This document shows, in pieces, positions 32,811 through 41,313 of a stretch of DNA of 49,238 nt. Source of the stretch: Chloroflexota bacterium (GTDB taxonomy: Bacteria; Chloroflexota; Anaerolineae; Aggregatilineales; Phototrophicaceae); assembly GCA_009840575.1 (NCBI GenBank), contig VXNO01000083.1:1-49238 (forward strand). Reading direction: 5' to 3'. Each line of letters starts with the position of its first letter. Position 1 is the first letter of the stretch. Below the pieces are notes generated by a model. That model worked only from the letters and a program-made list of their open reading frames with translations. It was not told the DNA's origin and ran no database searches. The position numbers and the translations under genes are program-made.

Positions 32811-34004
32811 ATGGATAGCTATTCACTCGGCTTGCTGCTGCGCGAAGCCCGCGAAGCCAAAGAATTGACCATCGGTCACGCGGTTACCCAACTGCGCATC
32901 CGCCGCGCAATCCTGGAAGACTTTGAAAAAGGCGAATTCGAGTTAGCGGGCGTGCCTGAGGTGCAAATCCGCGGCTTGTTGCGCATCTATGCGCGCTACC
33001 TGGCGCTTGACGAAGTCGAGATATTGAGCCTCTATGACCAAATGCGCATCGCCCAGCAGCAGGTAAAACGGCGACGATTGCGGCGGCGGACTGCGCCAGC
33101 GGAAAAAGAGCGCCCGGGCACACAGCCCCTGCAAGAGAGTCAACTGGCGGACCAGCGCTCAGCCGGCTGTCGACGCATCATGCAGTCCATCCTGGTCATC
33201 CTGTTATCGTTAGTGGCGCTGGCGGTGATTGTCTTTGTCGCGCTGCAATTGCTCAATATCGAAGGCGGCGCGCCAAGCCTGCCAGCAGACACCCCCAGCC
33301 CGCCACCCGTGGCTGCCACAGCAACGCCCACGCCGACCGCCATGCCGCCCAGCCTGACGCCATCCAACCGCGCCCAATATACCGGCAGCGGCGTCCTGAT
33401 CAGCCTGCTGCTCACCCAGCGCAGTTGGCTGCAAATCCGCGTTGATGGCGCTGAGCAATACACTGGGCTGGCGGCTGCGGGCACCTTGCTGGAATACAGC
33501 GCGCGCGAAGAAATCAGCCTGACGGCGGGCAATGCCCTGGCGCTGGATGTGATCTGGAATGGCGAACAACAACCGCCCATCGGCTTGCGCGGACAGCGGG
33601 TCGATATCCGCTATACCAGTGAGAATGCCACGGTGACGCTGGGTCCAGGCAGCGAACCCTCAGCAGCTCCAATCAGCTCGCCAGCCGCCACCGCAAGGCA
33701 GTCCGTAGCGGAGCCGACCGCTACAGTCACCGCGCTTATTATTGCAGAGCCGACGAATATACAAGAGACGGTGCCGGCAGCAGTCATCCGCCCCAAAGCC
33801 AGCCCGCTGCCGACCCATACCGCCAGTCCGCGCCCCATTGATCCGCCGACCGCGACCAAAGTCCCCCCCAGTCGCACGCCGCTGCCTAGCGAAACGCCAT
33901 TGCCCAGCGCGACGCCAACCATCAGGAATACGCCGCTGCCGACCGCCATCCTGCCGCCGCATGTGACGCAAGTCGGCTTGCCGCCCACCAAGCCAATACC
34001 ATGA
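32811..34004 (+). CDS. RodZ-like membrane protein with cytoplasmic helix-turn-helix domain
   Basis: From the ATG at 32811 the protein has 397 residues. Residues 4-80 are an HTH_25-type domain (LGLLLREAREAKELTIGHAV). A basic linker, one membrane helix (about 125-145), a Thr/Pro-rich stretch, a DUF4115-like beta domain (QRSWLQIRVDGAEQYTG...GNALALDV) and a long low-complexity Pro/Thr/Ser tail follow. In RodZ the HTH domain binds MreB and helps set cell shape. No mreB is seen here, so a different role is possible. Confidence 0.82.
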   Translation: MDSYSLGLLLREAREAKELTIGHAVTQLRIRRAILEDFEKGEFELAGVPEVQIRGLLRIYARYLALDEVEILSLYDQMRIAQQQVKRRRLRRRTAPAEKERPGTQPLQESQLADQRSAGCRRIMQSILVILLSLVALAVIVFVALQLLNIEGGAPSLPADTPSPPPVAATATPTPTAMPPSLTPSNRAQYTGSGVLISLLLTQRSWLQIRVDGAEQYTGLAAAGTLLEYSAREEISLTAGNALALDVIWNGEQQPPIGLRGQRVDIRYTSENATVTLGPGSEPSAAPISSPAATARQSVAEPTATVTALIIAEPTNIQETVPAAVIRPKASPLPTHTASPRPIDPPTATKVPPSRTPLPSETPLPSATPTIRNTPLPTAILPPHVTQVGLPPTKPIP

Positions 34005-34077
34005 GCCGATGCCGCGCTTGTCAACAAGCCAATCTTCTATGAAGATAGCCTGAAGGCTCTGCCAACAAGGGATGCTA

Positions 34078-35511
34078 ATGACAAAAAAACCCAAGCAAGA
34101 CAAGTTTTTCCTGCTCAGCCTGGGCTGCTCCAAGAACAGCGTCGATAGCGAGAGTATGGCGCAGTTGCTGCAGCGAGAGGGAATGGCTGGTTGTACAGCG
34201 CCCGAAGCCGCTGAAACGTTGATCGTTAATACCTGTGGATTCATCAACAGCGCCAAGCAAGAATCCATCGATGCGCTGCGCGAACTGGCTGAAGCCAAGC
34301 GCCCCGACCAGTTGCTTATCGCGGCGGGCTGCTTGTCGCAACGCTATGGCGCGGCGCTGGCGCAAGAGGTGCCCGGGCTGGACGGTGTCATCGGCACGCG
34401 CAGGTGGATGGACATCGTCCAGCTCATCAAACGATTGCGCGCCCGCAAACATCCCCAGCCACTCTATCACTTGCCGGCGGATGCGAATGTCGTGGGGCTG
34501 GATGAGCGGGGCGTGCTGCGTGCCAGCGTGCAAGGCAGCAGCGCCTACCTGAAGATCGCCGATGGCTGCCGCCGTCCCTGCGCATTCTGTGCCATCCCCG
34601 CCATCAAAGGCACCGCCGTGAGCCGCCCGCTGGAGGCAATCGTGGCGGAAGCGCTGCGCCTGCAAGAACTGGGCATACGCGAAGTCATGCTGATTGCGCA
34701 GGACAGCACCGATTATGGCTACGACCTGGGCATGAAAGACGGCTTGGCGCATTTGCTGGATGCCATCGTGAGCGCTGCGCCGGGCATCCCCTGGTTGCGC
34801 ATCATGTACGCTTATCCCGGCTATGTTACGCCGCGGCTGATGGAAACGATGGCCAGGCACGAACAAGCGCTGCCCTACCTGGATATCCCGCTGCAACATG
34901 GCCACCGCGAAACCCTGAAACGGATGCGCCGTCCCGCCAATATCGAATGGGTTTATGCGACGATTCACAAGCTACGCGAAATGATGCCAAACCTGGCTTT
35001 GCGCACAACTTTCATCGTGGGCTATCCCGGCGAAACCGAAGCCGAGTTTGAGGGGCTCCTGCAGATGGCGCGCGATTTGCAATTCGACCGCGTGGGCGCT
35101 TTCACCTACAGCTACGAGCCAGGCACGCCCAGCGCGAGCCTGCCCAACCAGGTTGATGATGGTATCAAGCAAGCGCGTTATGAACGGCTGATGCAAGTGC
35201 AAAGTAGCATCAGCCTGCAGAAAAATCAAGCGCTAGTGGGGCAATTCCTGGACATCCTGGTCGAAGGGCATGGGCAAGGCGAAGACGAAACGGGGCAGGA
35301 AACAGGCGGCATCATCAGCTTGGGCCGCAGCTACCGCGATGCGCCGGAGATCGATGGCTATGTGCTGGTGGAAGGCGAGCTGCCCGTAGGCGAGATCGTG
35401 CCTGTGCGCATCACTGGCGCAACCACCTATGACCTCATCGGCGCTGTGGATATCGGCGCGCCGATTGTGATCCAACCTGGTCAAGCCTACGCGGAAGGCA
35501 TGTTGGGCTAG
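34078..35511 (+). CDS. rimO: Ribosomal protein uS12 methylthiotransferase RimO
   Basis: I use the ATG at 34078 (477 residues), because AAGGG is well spaced for it and too close for the ATG at 34072. The N-terminal UPF0004 domain has the three cluster cysteines (SLGCSKNSVDSE, NTCGFI, AGCLSQRYG). The radical-SAM site is DGCRRPCAFCAIP (CxxxCxxC), followed by REVMLIAQDSTDYG and a C-terminal TRAM domain. It adds a methylthio group to an aspartate of ribosomal protein S12. Confidence 0.93.
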   Translation: MTKKPKQDKFFLLSLGCSKNSVDSESMAQLLQREGMAGCTAPEAAETLIVNTCGFINSAKQESIDALRELAEAKRPDQLLIAAGCLSQRYGAALAQEVPGLDGVIGTRRWMDIVQLIKRLRARKHPQPLYHLPADANVVGLDERGVLRASVQGSSAYLKIADGCRRPCAFCAIPAIKGTAVSRPLEAIVAEALRLQELGIREVMLIAQDSTDYGYDLGMKDGLAHLLDAIVSAAPGIPWLRIMYAYPGYVTPRLMETMARHEQALPYLDIPLQHGHRETLKRMRRPANIEWVYATIHKLREMMPNLALRTTFIVGYPGETEAEFEGLLQMARDLQFDRVGAFTYSYEPGTPSASLPNQVDDGIKQARYERLMQVQSSISLQKNQALVGQFLDILVEGHGQGEDETGQETGGIISLGRSYRDAPEIDGYVLVEGELPVGEIVPVRITGATTYDLIGAVDIGAPIVIQPGQAYAEGMLG

Positions 35512-35528
35512 GCGCTTGCCCTGCGCCA

Positions 35529-36512
35529 TCAATCCACGCCTGGTAGCAGCTCTTCGACAGGTTTGCCCGGCGCTTCCAGCTTTTGCGGGGGGCGGTCGCG
35601 GAAGATAGCGAAGTGATCCAGATCACGCGCGACATAGGATTGCGGGAAGTAGCGCCGCGCCTCACGGATGACTTCAAATTCACGGTAGCGCCGCGAGATA
35701 TGCGTCAGGAACAACTGCTTGACATGGCAGGCTCCCGCCAGTTCAGCCGCTTGCCGCGCGGTGATATGCCCGACCTGGCTGGCGATTTCGCGGTCGGCAT
35801 CGAGGTAGGTCGCTTCAATCACCAAGGCATCGGCATCGCGGACAGCTTCCTGAAGATCGTCTGTGCGGCCTGCATCGCCGGTGATGACCACTTTCGCCCC
35901 GCGGATGCGCTCGCCCAACACCTCATCAGGGTGGACGACGCGCCCGCTTGCCAACGTAATCGGCTGCCCCGCTACCAACTGCGCGCGCTCCGGACCATGC
36001 GGGACGCCCAGCGCCGCGGCTTTCTCTGCCAGGAATGGGCGACGGGAATCTTCTTCGAAGATATAACCATAACATTCGCGGCCCCGGTGGCTGACTGGGA
36101 AGGCGCGTACACTGAACTTGCGCCCGCGGAACAAGTCCTTGCCCGGCAGAACCCGATTGAAATAAATAGGCACGGGCGGTGCTTCGCGGCGAAAGATGAC
36201 CTGGTAGACCAGCGCCTGCACCCGCTGGATGGCTGGCAACCCGCCCCAGATGTGAACCTCGTCCATCGCCTCCCAGCGACAAAAGGTCGAGAGCAAGCCG
36301 CCCAAACCCAGTATATGATCCAGGTGCGCATGAGTAAGGAAGATGCGGTTGAGCCGCTTGAAGCCGATGCCGCTGCGCAGAATCTGCCGTTGTGCGCCTT
36401 CGCCACAATCAACCAGGAAGCGCTGTTCGCCTGCTAGCACCGCCACAGCCGGCAAGCCCCGATAGATTGACGGAGCGGAAGCGGAGGTGCCGAGGAAGAC
36501 CAACTCAAACAC
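35529..36512 (-). CDS. rnz: Ribonuclease Z, metallo-beta-lactamase fold
   Basis: The protein has 327 residues and starts at a GTG at 36512 that shares one base with the stop of the upstream membrane protein (TAGTG). Metal-site motif HAHLDHILGLGG is at about 60-71. Further ligands lie in TGDAGR and LTHISRRY. The exosite region and SVPVSHRGRECYGYIFEE are tRNase Z-like. It trims tRNA 3' ends. It is the last gene of a five-gene minus-strand run dominated by cell-envelope genes. Confidence 0.9.
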   Translation of the reverse strand: MFELVFLGTSASAPSIYRGLPAVAVLAGEQRFLVDCGEGAQRQILRSGIGFKRLNRIFLTHAHLDHILGLGGLLSTFCRWEAMDEVHIWGGLPAIQRVQALVYQVIFRREAPPVPIYFNRVLPGKDLFRGRKFSVRAFPVSHRGRECYGYIFEEDSRRPFLAEKAAALGVPHGPERAQLVAGQPITLASGRVVHPDEVLGERIRGAKVVITGDAGRTDDLQEAVRDADALVIEATYLDADREIASQVGHITARQAAELAGACHVKQLFLTHISRRYREFEVIREARRYFPQSYVARDLDHFAIFRDRPPQKLEAPGKPVEELLPGVD

Positions 36513-38599
36513 TAGCCGCTCGTTTCGCTGGCTTCAGCGGGCAGGACATCAATGGTGTATAAGAAAAGCCGGTCGCCATGCGCTTGCCCGTCTTTCAGCA
36601 CCGGCAGTCGCTGGTCGAGGCGCTCGCGATACAAGCCGACAGAAATGGCATATTCGCCCGGCAGCGTGATAGCTGGCAGCTGCAATTGGGTAGCCTGGAT
36701 AAAGATATCGCGCTCGCGTTTGCGAGTCGGGTTGACACCGATGTAGTGGCGGGTGACGATGGGCGTTACTGGGTCGGCCAGGATTTGCGTAAACAGGGTT
36801 AGGTCGGGCGGCAACTCGCCATCGACGCGCCAATAGGTGATGATGTCGACGGTCTCGCCAGGCACGAAGCTGCGCGGCACCTCGGGTTCATAACCCAGCA
36901 GGGTCAGGTTGCCGCCGAAACGAATGGCTGGCGAGATCGGCTCGGGAACAGCCACTTCGCGCGCATAAGACACCGGCGCGGTTGTCGTCAAGGTGCCGGT
37001 TTTCTCCGCCAGCAGCTCGGCAATTTCCAGCTCAATGACAGCGTTTTTGGGTAGATCGGTGGCCACGCTTTTGCCCAGCGCGAGCCAGGCTTGCAAGTGC
37101 GGGTTGGCAGCCGCGTAGGCTTCGCTATCAAAGAAGATAAGCCGTTGCAATTCGCCACCATTGGTCAGCAACAAGGTGTTGGCGCAATTGGCTTCGTGAT
37201 AATGCAGCGAGTCGCGGTTCATCATCAGCAGCACTTTTTCCGCGTCATTGAGCGTTGGCGAGGGCTGCATATTTTGCCAATCTGGGTTGCAAAATACTAC
37301 CGGCGCTGCGTCGCCTACATAATCCAGGTAATGGGCGATCTGCCCTAGCTCGCCATTCACCACCTGCATGACTTGCTCATTTTCCCGCCAGTCGGCGACC
37401 AGGTCTTGCCAGGTCCAGATCAAGTTCAGCGCCAGCAGCGCGACTATCCCACTCACCGCCAGCCAGCGGAAGAAGCGGTCGGAGAAGACCGCCAGGCGCA
37501 GAAAGGCATAAACGCCCATGCCAAAAAATAGCCCCAGTTGCGGCAGGATGACCGCCATGCGAGCGAAATTGGGGCTTTCGGGCACGATCAACGCCGCGGG
37601 CAAGGTCAGCAGAAACATGATCAGAAGCAGCATGAAGCGAGGACGGTACCGACGCTGTACGCAAGCCACGATGCCGCGCAGGATAGCCGCGGCGCTGATG
37701 ATGTCCAAAAGCGGGCGACCGGGCAGGTTGTGCAGTGGGTTGAGGTCGCCGACCAGCATGATGCCCTGCAAGCCATCGATGATCGAGTGGCTCCAATCGG
37801 CGTCATAAGAAACCAGGATACGATTAATTCCAGAGTATTGTGGCAGGTTTACCGTTGCGATCAGGTAGGGGATGCTGATGATCAGCATCAAGAGCATGGC
37901 GAAGCCGGTATAACTGCGGCGCTGACGAAACATCTGATTGCGGATAAAAACCAGATGGGCGATGTAAGCCAACGCGCCAGCCACGATAAACAAGCTCGAT
38001 GGGTGCAGGTACAAACCCAGACCCAGCAAGGTGCCTAGCGCGGAGAATGACAGCACATTGGAGGTCCCGACGCGGGTGCGGCGATACACAGGCAGCGAGC
38101 GCGCTAAAGCCAACATGGTTGCGGATACCAGAAAAGCCACGGTGACATCGCTGGAGGCTGTGCGCGCCAACAAAATGCTGCTCATATTCACGGTCATCAA
38201 CGCAGCCGCCATGATGCCCACGAGCGGATTAAACAGGTGGTTGCCCAAAGTGAATAGGATGGCGACCGATAGCACGCTCAGCCACGAGGAGAGGATGCGA
38301 AAGCCAATGGGACCATCGCCGACCAGCGCTGTGGCAAGCGCGGCAAAGACATGGTAGCCGCCTTCACGTCCGCCATCCTCGCCAGGGAAGAAAACAAAAA
38401 TATCGCCCTGACGCACATTGTCAACCAGGCGGATGTTGATGATCTCGTCTTCGCTGTAGCCATGCGGCAGGCTGACCAGGTAGGTAAAACGCAGGAAAGC
38501 CGCCAGCAGCAGCAAAATCAGCGCCAGCCAATGACCCTGCCGGCTCGTCAGCGGCGGGCTTTTGCTGGAATTGGCGAAGATGCCTGCATCGTCAATCAT
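36512..38599 (-). CDS. GT39/PMT-like membrane glycosyltransferase with C-terminal beta domain
   Basis: The protein has 695 residues. The first loop after helix 1 carries the acidic motif LPHGYSEDEIINIRL, expected for GT-C fold enzymes that use lipid-linked sugars, followed by FPGEDGGREGGYHVF. About 11-12 membrane helices extend to near 430. A periplasmic part and a C-terminal beta-sandwich (about 545-680, FGGNLTLLGYEP...PGEYAISVGLYRERL) follow. It probably transfers a sugar to an envelope acceptor. It lies 47 bases after a glycosidase-like gene and overlaps rnz by one base. Confidence 0.8.
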   Translation of the reverse strand: MIDDAGIFANSSKSPPLTSRQGHWLALILLLLAAFLRFTYLVSLPHGYSEDEIINIRLVDNVRQGDIFVFFPGEDGGREGGYHVFAALATALVGDGPIGFRILSSWLSVLSVAILFTLGNHLFNPLVGIMAAALMTVNMSSILLARTASSDVTVAFLVSATMLALARSLPVYRRTRVGTSNVLSFSALGTLLGLGLYLHPSSLFIVAGALAYIAHLVFIRNQMFRQRRSYTGFAMLLMLIISIPYLIATVNLPQYSGINRILVSYDADWSHSIIDGLQGIMLVGDLNPLHNLPGRPLLDIISAAAILRGIVACVQRRYRPRFMLLLIMFLLTLPAALIVPESPNFARMAVILPQLGLFFGMGVYAFLRLAVFSDRFFRWLAVSGIVALLALNLIWTWQDLVADWRENEQVMQVVNGELGQIAHYLDYVGDAAPVVFCNPDWQNMQPSPTLNDAEKVLLMMNRDSLHYHEANCANTLLLTNGGELQRLIFFDSEAYAAANPHLQAWLALGKSVATDLPKNAVIELEIAELLAEKTGTLTTTAPVSYAREVAVPEPISPAIRFGGNLTLLGYEPEVPRSFVPGETVDIITYWRVDGELPPDLTLFTQILADPVTPIVTRHYIGVNPTRKRERDIFIQATQLQLPAITLPGEYAISVGLYRERLDQRLPVLKDGQAHGDRLFLYTIDVLPAEASETSG

Positions 38600-38646
38600 G
38601 ATAATTCGCAGTATACAACAGATTGTGCCGGAAAATTCTATTGCGC

Positions 38647-39879
38647 TCAGGGGCAGACAGGCGCAGGTTCTACTCCCAGTGCCGCCGGACTATCCGGCTC
38701 GCGCGCCGGGATGATAAACTCGCCACAGACTTTGCGCATATTCGCCACATCAATATAGGCGCGCCGCGCCGCGCCCGTCGCCGGCTCGATGACCGACCAC
38801 CAGTATTCTTCATCGTCGGGCTGCCAGGCGGGGTCAGGCAGGTAGATCAGAGTCATCAAGCCAACCCAATTCCGCCAGTTGGCAATTGCATAGTCGTAGG
38901 CGCGCAGGATGAACTCCGCCTGTTCGTCTTCAGAGACGCTGAACCACGTATAATCAGGGTTTGTCGTATCGGTGGTATAGCCAAACTCCAGGATAGCCAT
39001 TTGGCGGGCGGCGTCGCCATGGCGCAGCATAATTTTGCGCAGGTCTTCCACGCGGCGGAAGGTGAACCAGCGCTGCGCTGCTTGTGGATCGTCGGGTCCG
39101 ATCTCGGGCGGGACGAAACCAGGCGCGTGCACGCCAACGACATTGATGTACGTTTGGAAGCTGTTGCGGTACAGGTGGTCGAAGTAAATATCATCGGGCA
39201 TGGCGGTGGCATCATTCGTGCCGGTGGGCGCCAAGCCGGCTGAGATAAGGATGGCTTGCGGGTCTACGCGGCGGATGGCTTTGCTGCAAGCCGCCAGCAG
39301 CTCGACATAAGCGGCGGGCTCGGGCTTATCGCCACCCCATTCGCGGCTGAGGTTGGGCTCGTTCCAAATCTGATAGGCGGCGACCCTGCCTGCAAAGCGC
39401 TGCGCCACCTTCTCGCAGTAGCCCGCCCATCGCGCCAGATCGAGTGGCGGACCATCCTTCACCGTGCCATGCGATTCGGGCCTTGCCCAAGCGGGGACTC
39501 CCCCCAGTCGGGCGACCAGTTTCAATTCGCGGCGCTCGGCTGCGTCCAAGATGCGCTCAGCTGCTGACCAGTGCCATTCGCCGCGGATAGGCTCCAGATC
39601 GCGCCAGGCGAAGACCTGCTTGACATGGCTGAAGGACATCAGGCGTACAAGATCGAGGCTCTTGCCGGCATGGTTTTCATCCCACCACAGGAAAGCCTGC
39701 ACGGCATAAGTCAGCGAGGGGAAAGGCGCATCGGCGATTGCGCTGGCCTGGAAGGGGTCTCGCTCGGCAGCTTGTTCGAGCCAGATAATCAATCCAGCCA
39801 GCGCGGCAACCGCCAACAGCAGGCACAAAAAGGCAAGCCGCCAGCGTATGCTAGCTATTCGCGCGAGCCAGATAGTCAC
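38647..39879 (-). CDS. Membrane-anchored TIM-barrel glycosidase-like protein, catalytic glutamates present
   Basis: I take the GTG at 39879, which overlaps the end of the upstream gene by 29 bases (410 residues). No strong ribosome site is visible. One N-terminal membrane helix is followed by a clan GH-A-like barrel. The putative acid/base glutamate lies in YQIWNEPNLSREWGG and the nucleophile in MAILEFGYTTD. These are the positions that are altered in the adjoining 480-residue paralogue. The catalytic residues suggest a functional extracytoplasmic glycosidase, perhaps acting on the cell's own glycan. Substrate unknown. Confidence 0.75.
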   Translation of the reverse strand: MTIWLARIASIRWRLAFLCLLLAVAALAGLIIWLEQAAERDPFQASAIADAPFPSLTYAVQAFLWWDENHAGKSLDLVRLMSFSHVKQVFAWRDLEPIRGEWHWSAAERILDAAERRELKLVARLGGVPAWARPESHGTVKDGPPLDLARWAGYCEKVAQRFAGRVAAYQIWNEPNLSREWGGDKPEPAAYVELLAACSKAIRRVDPQAILISAGLAPTGTNDATAMPDDIYFDHLYRNSFQTYINVVGVHAPGFVPPEIGPDDPQAAQRWFTFRRVEDLRKIMLRHGDAARQMAILEFGYTTDTTNPDYTWFSVSEDEQAEFILRAYDYAIANWRNWVGLMTLIYLPDPAWQPDDEEYWWSVIEPATGAARRAYIDVANMRKVCGEFIIPAREPDSPAALGVEPAPVCP

Positions 39880-41293
39880 TTTGCCATTCGCGCAGGCTGT
39901 GATAGGCGGGTCGCACGGTCTCGCCAGGACCAATCAGCGAATAAAGCACATTGTCGTTGGTGGTGGCGTAGTCGGCATACGGTCCGTAGTCGAAGTTCCA
40001 TACGAATGCCAGCCACACCCAGCCCCATTCATCCATGATGCTCAAGGCGCGGGAAGTCCAGGCCGCCTGCTCCGCCAGGCTGTTATCCAGCGCGAATTCG
40101 AAGCCTTGCGGCGCGCCGCCCAAGTCTTCGGCAGAAGCCCAGCCAAAGGCGGTTACACAGATTTTGGTTTCTGCGCCACCCGCGCGGATGCGATTGGCAT
40201 AGCCTTCCAAGGTGCTGCGGAAGCTGAAACTGGGGTGTTCGGTTTCACGATTGAAAGGCCCGCGAAAATTCGCGCTCGGGTCAGCGGGGATTTCGTTGTA
40301 GCGGTAGTCGGGGCTAACATTGTAGCCATTGTGGTGCGCGCCGACGCAATCCACCCATTGCAGCAAGCCGCCGTCGATTAGCTGCAGCATATACGAGATG
40401 TCATCAAATGCAGTGATGCCATCGTTGACGCCGGTGGGGGTCGGCGCGCCGCTGATGATGATGATGCCGGGGTCTATGACTTTGATCGTCTGGTATGTCT
40501 GCTGCAGCAGCGCCAGGTAGTTGTTTGCGCTCAAGCCTTGGGGAGAGTTCCAGCCGCGGTCGAGGTTTTGCTGATGCCATACCTCGATGGCGTGCACCCT
40601 GCCTGGGTAGCGCGTTACGATCTCCGCGGCGAAATTGGCGAAGGTCTGTGGATCGGCGGGCGGGCCGGGGTGGCTGAGGTCTGCGCCGGCTTCGCGCGCC
40701 CAATCTGGCGCAGCCACGATGGTCAGCAGCAGCTTTAAGCTATAACGAGCGGCGCTGCTGGTTACGCTGTCCAGCTCCGCCCAGTCGTATTCAGCGGGGG
40801 CAGCTTCCGTATCACTCCAATCAACCAGATGCTTAACCCAAGGCAGACGCAAAACGGCAGCTACGCGGCTGTAATAATTGGTTTGGATGCCATCGCCGCT
40901 TTCAGGCGCTTGCTGGACATGGATGCCGACCTGGAATGACTGGTCAGCGACCGGCAGCGAGGTCGGCTGTGGCGTCATCGTGGGTACGACGGCCGGCGAG
41001 GGTTCTGCCGTGGCTTCCGCTTCCAGGTAGTGCGGTGTCGGGCTGGGCACGAAAGCCGTGGGCGTGAATGTGGGCTGGGGCGAGGGGCTGGGCAGCACGA
41101 GGATGGGCAGCACCGACTCAACCTGCGGCGATGGCGAACGCAAAGGCAGCGGATTGGCGGCTTCAAAGCGCAGTTCGGACGGATTGTAGGTGAAATAGAT
41201 GGCGAGGAATGTCGCCAGGACCATGATGACGCTGACAGCCACCCAGACCAGGACAAAGCTGCGGATCTGCTTGTGCACGGGGTTGCTTACCAT
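39851..41293 (-). CDS. Membrane-anchored glycosidase-like paralogue lacking both catalytic glutamates
   Basis: The protein has 480 residues: a membrane helix (about 12-34), a Pro/Thr/Ser-rich linker, then the same barrel as its neighbours. The acid/base motif WNEPNL is here WHQQNLDRGW, and the nucleophile motif TEMGY/LEFGY is here ICVTAFGW. I checked both at the DNA level (near 40575 and 40142). Both acidic residues are therefore missing while the fold-defining residues around them are kept. This predicts a carbohydrate-binding or regulatory pseudo-enzyme. Confidence 0.78.
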   Translation of the reverse strand: MVSNPVHKQIRSFVLVWVAVSVIMVLATFLAIYFTYNPSELRFEAANPLPLRSPSPQVESVLPILVLPSPSPQPTFTPTAFVPSPTPHYLEAEATAEPSPAVVPTMTPQPTSLPVADQSFQVGIHVQQAPESGDGIQTNYYSRVAAVLRLPWVKHLVDWSDTEAAPAEYDWAELDSVTSSAARYSLKLLLTIVAAPDWAREAGADLSHPGPPADPQTFANFAAEIVTRYPGRVHAIEVWHQQNLDRGWNSPQGLSANNYLALLQQTYQTIKVIDPGIIIISGAPTPTGVNDGITAFDDISYMLQLIDGGLLQWVDCVGAHHNGYNVSPDYRYNEIPADPSANFRGPFNRETEHPSFSFRSTLEGYANRIRAGGAETKICVTAFGWASAEDLGGAPQGFEFALDNSLAEQAAWTSRALSIMDEWGWVWLAFVWNFDYGPYADYATTNDNVLYSLIGPGETVRPAYHSLREWQSDYLARANS

Positions 41294-41313
41294 GTCCGCT
41301 CCTGTGCCGGGCT

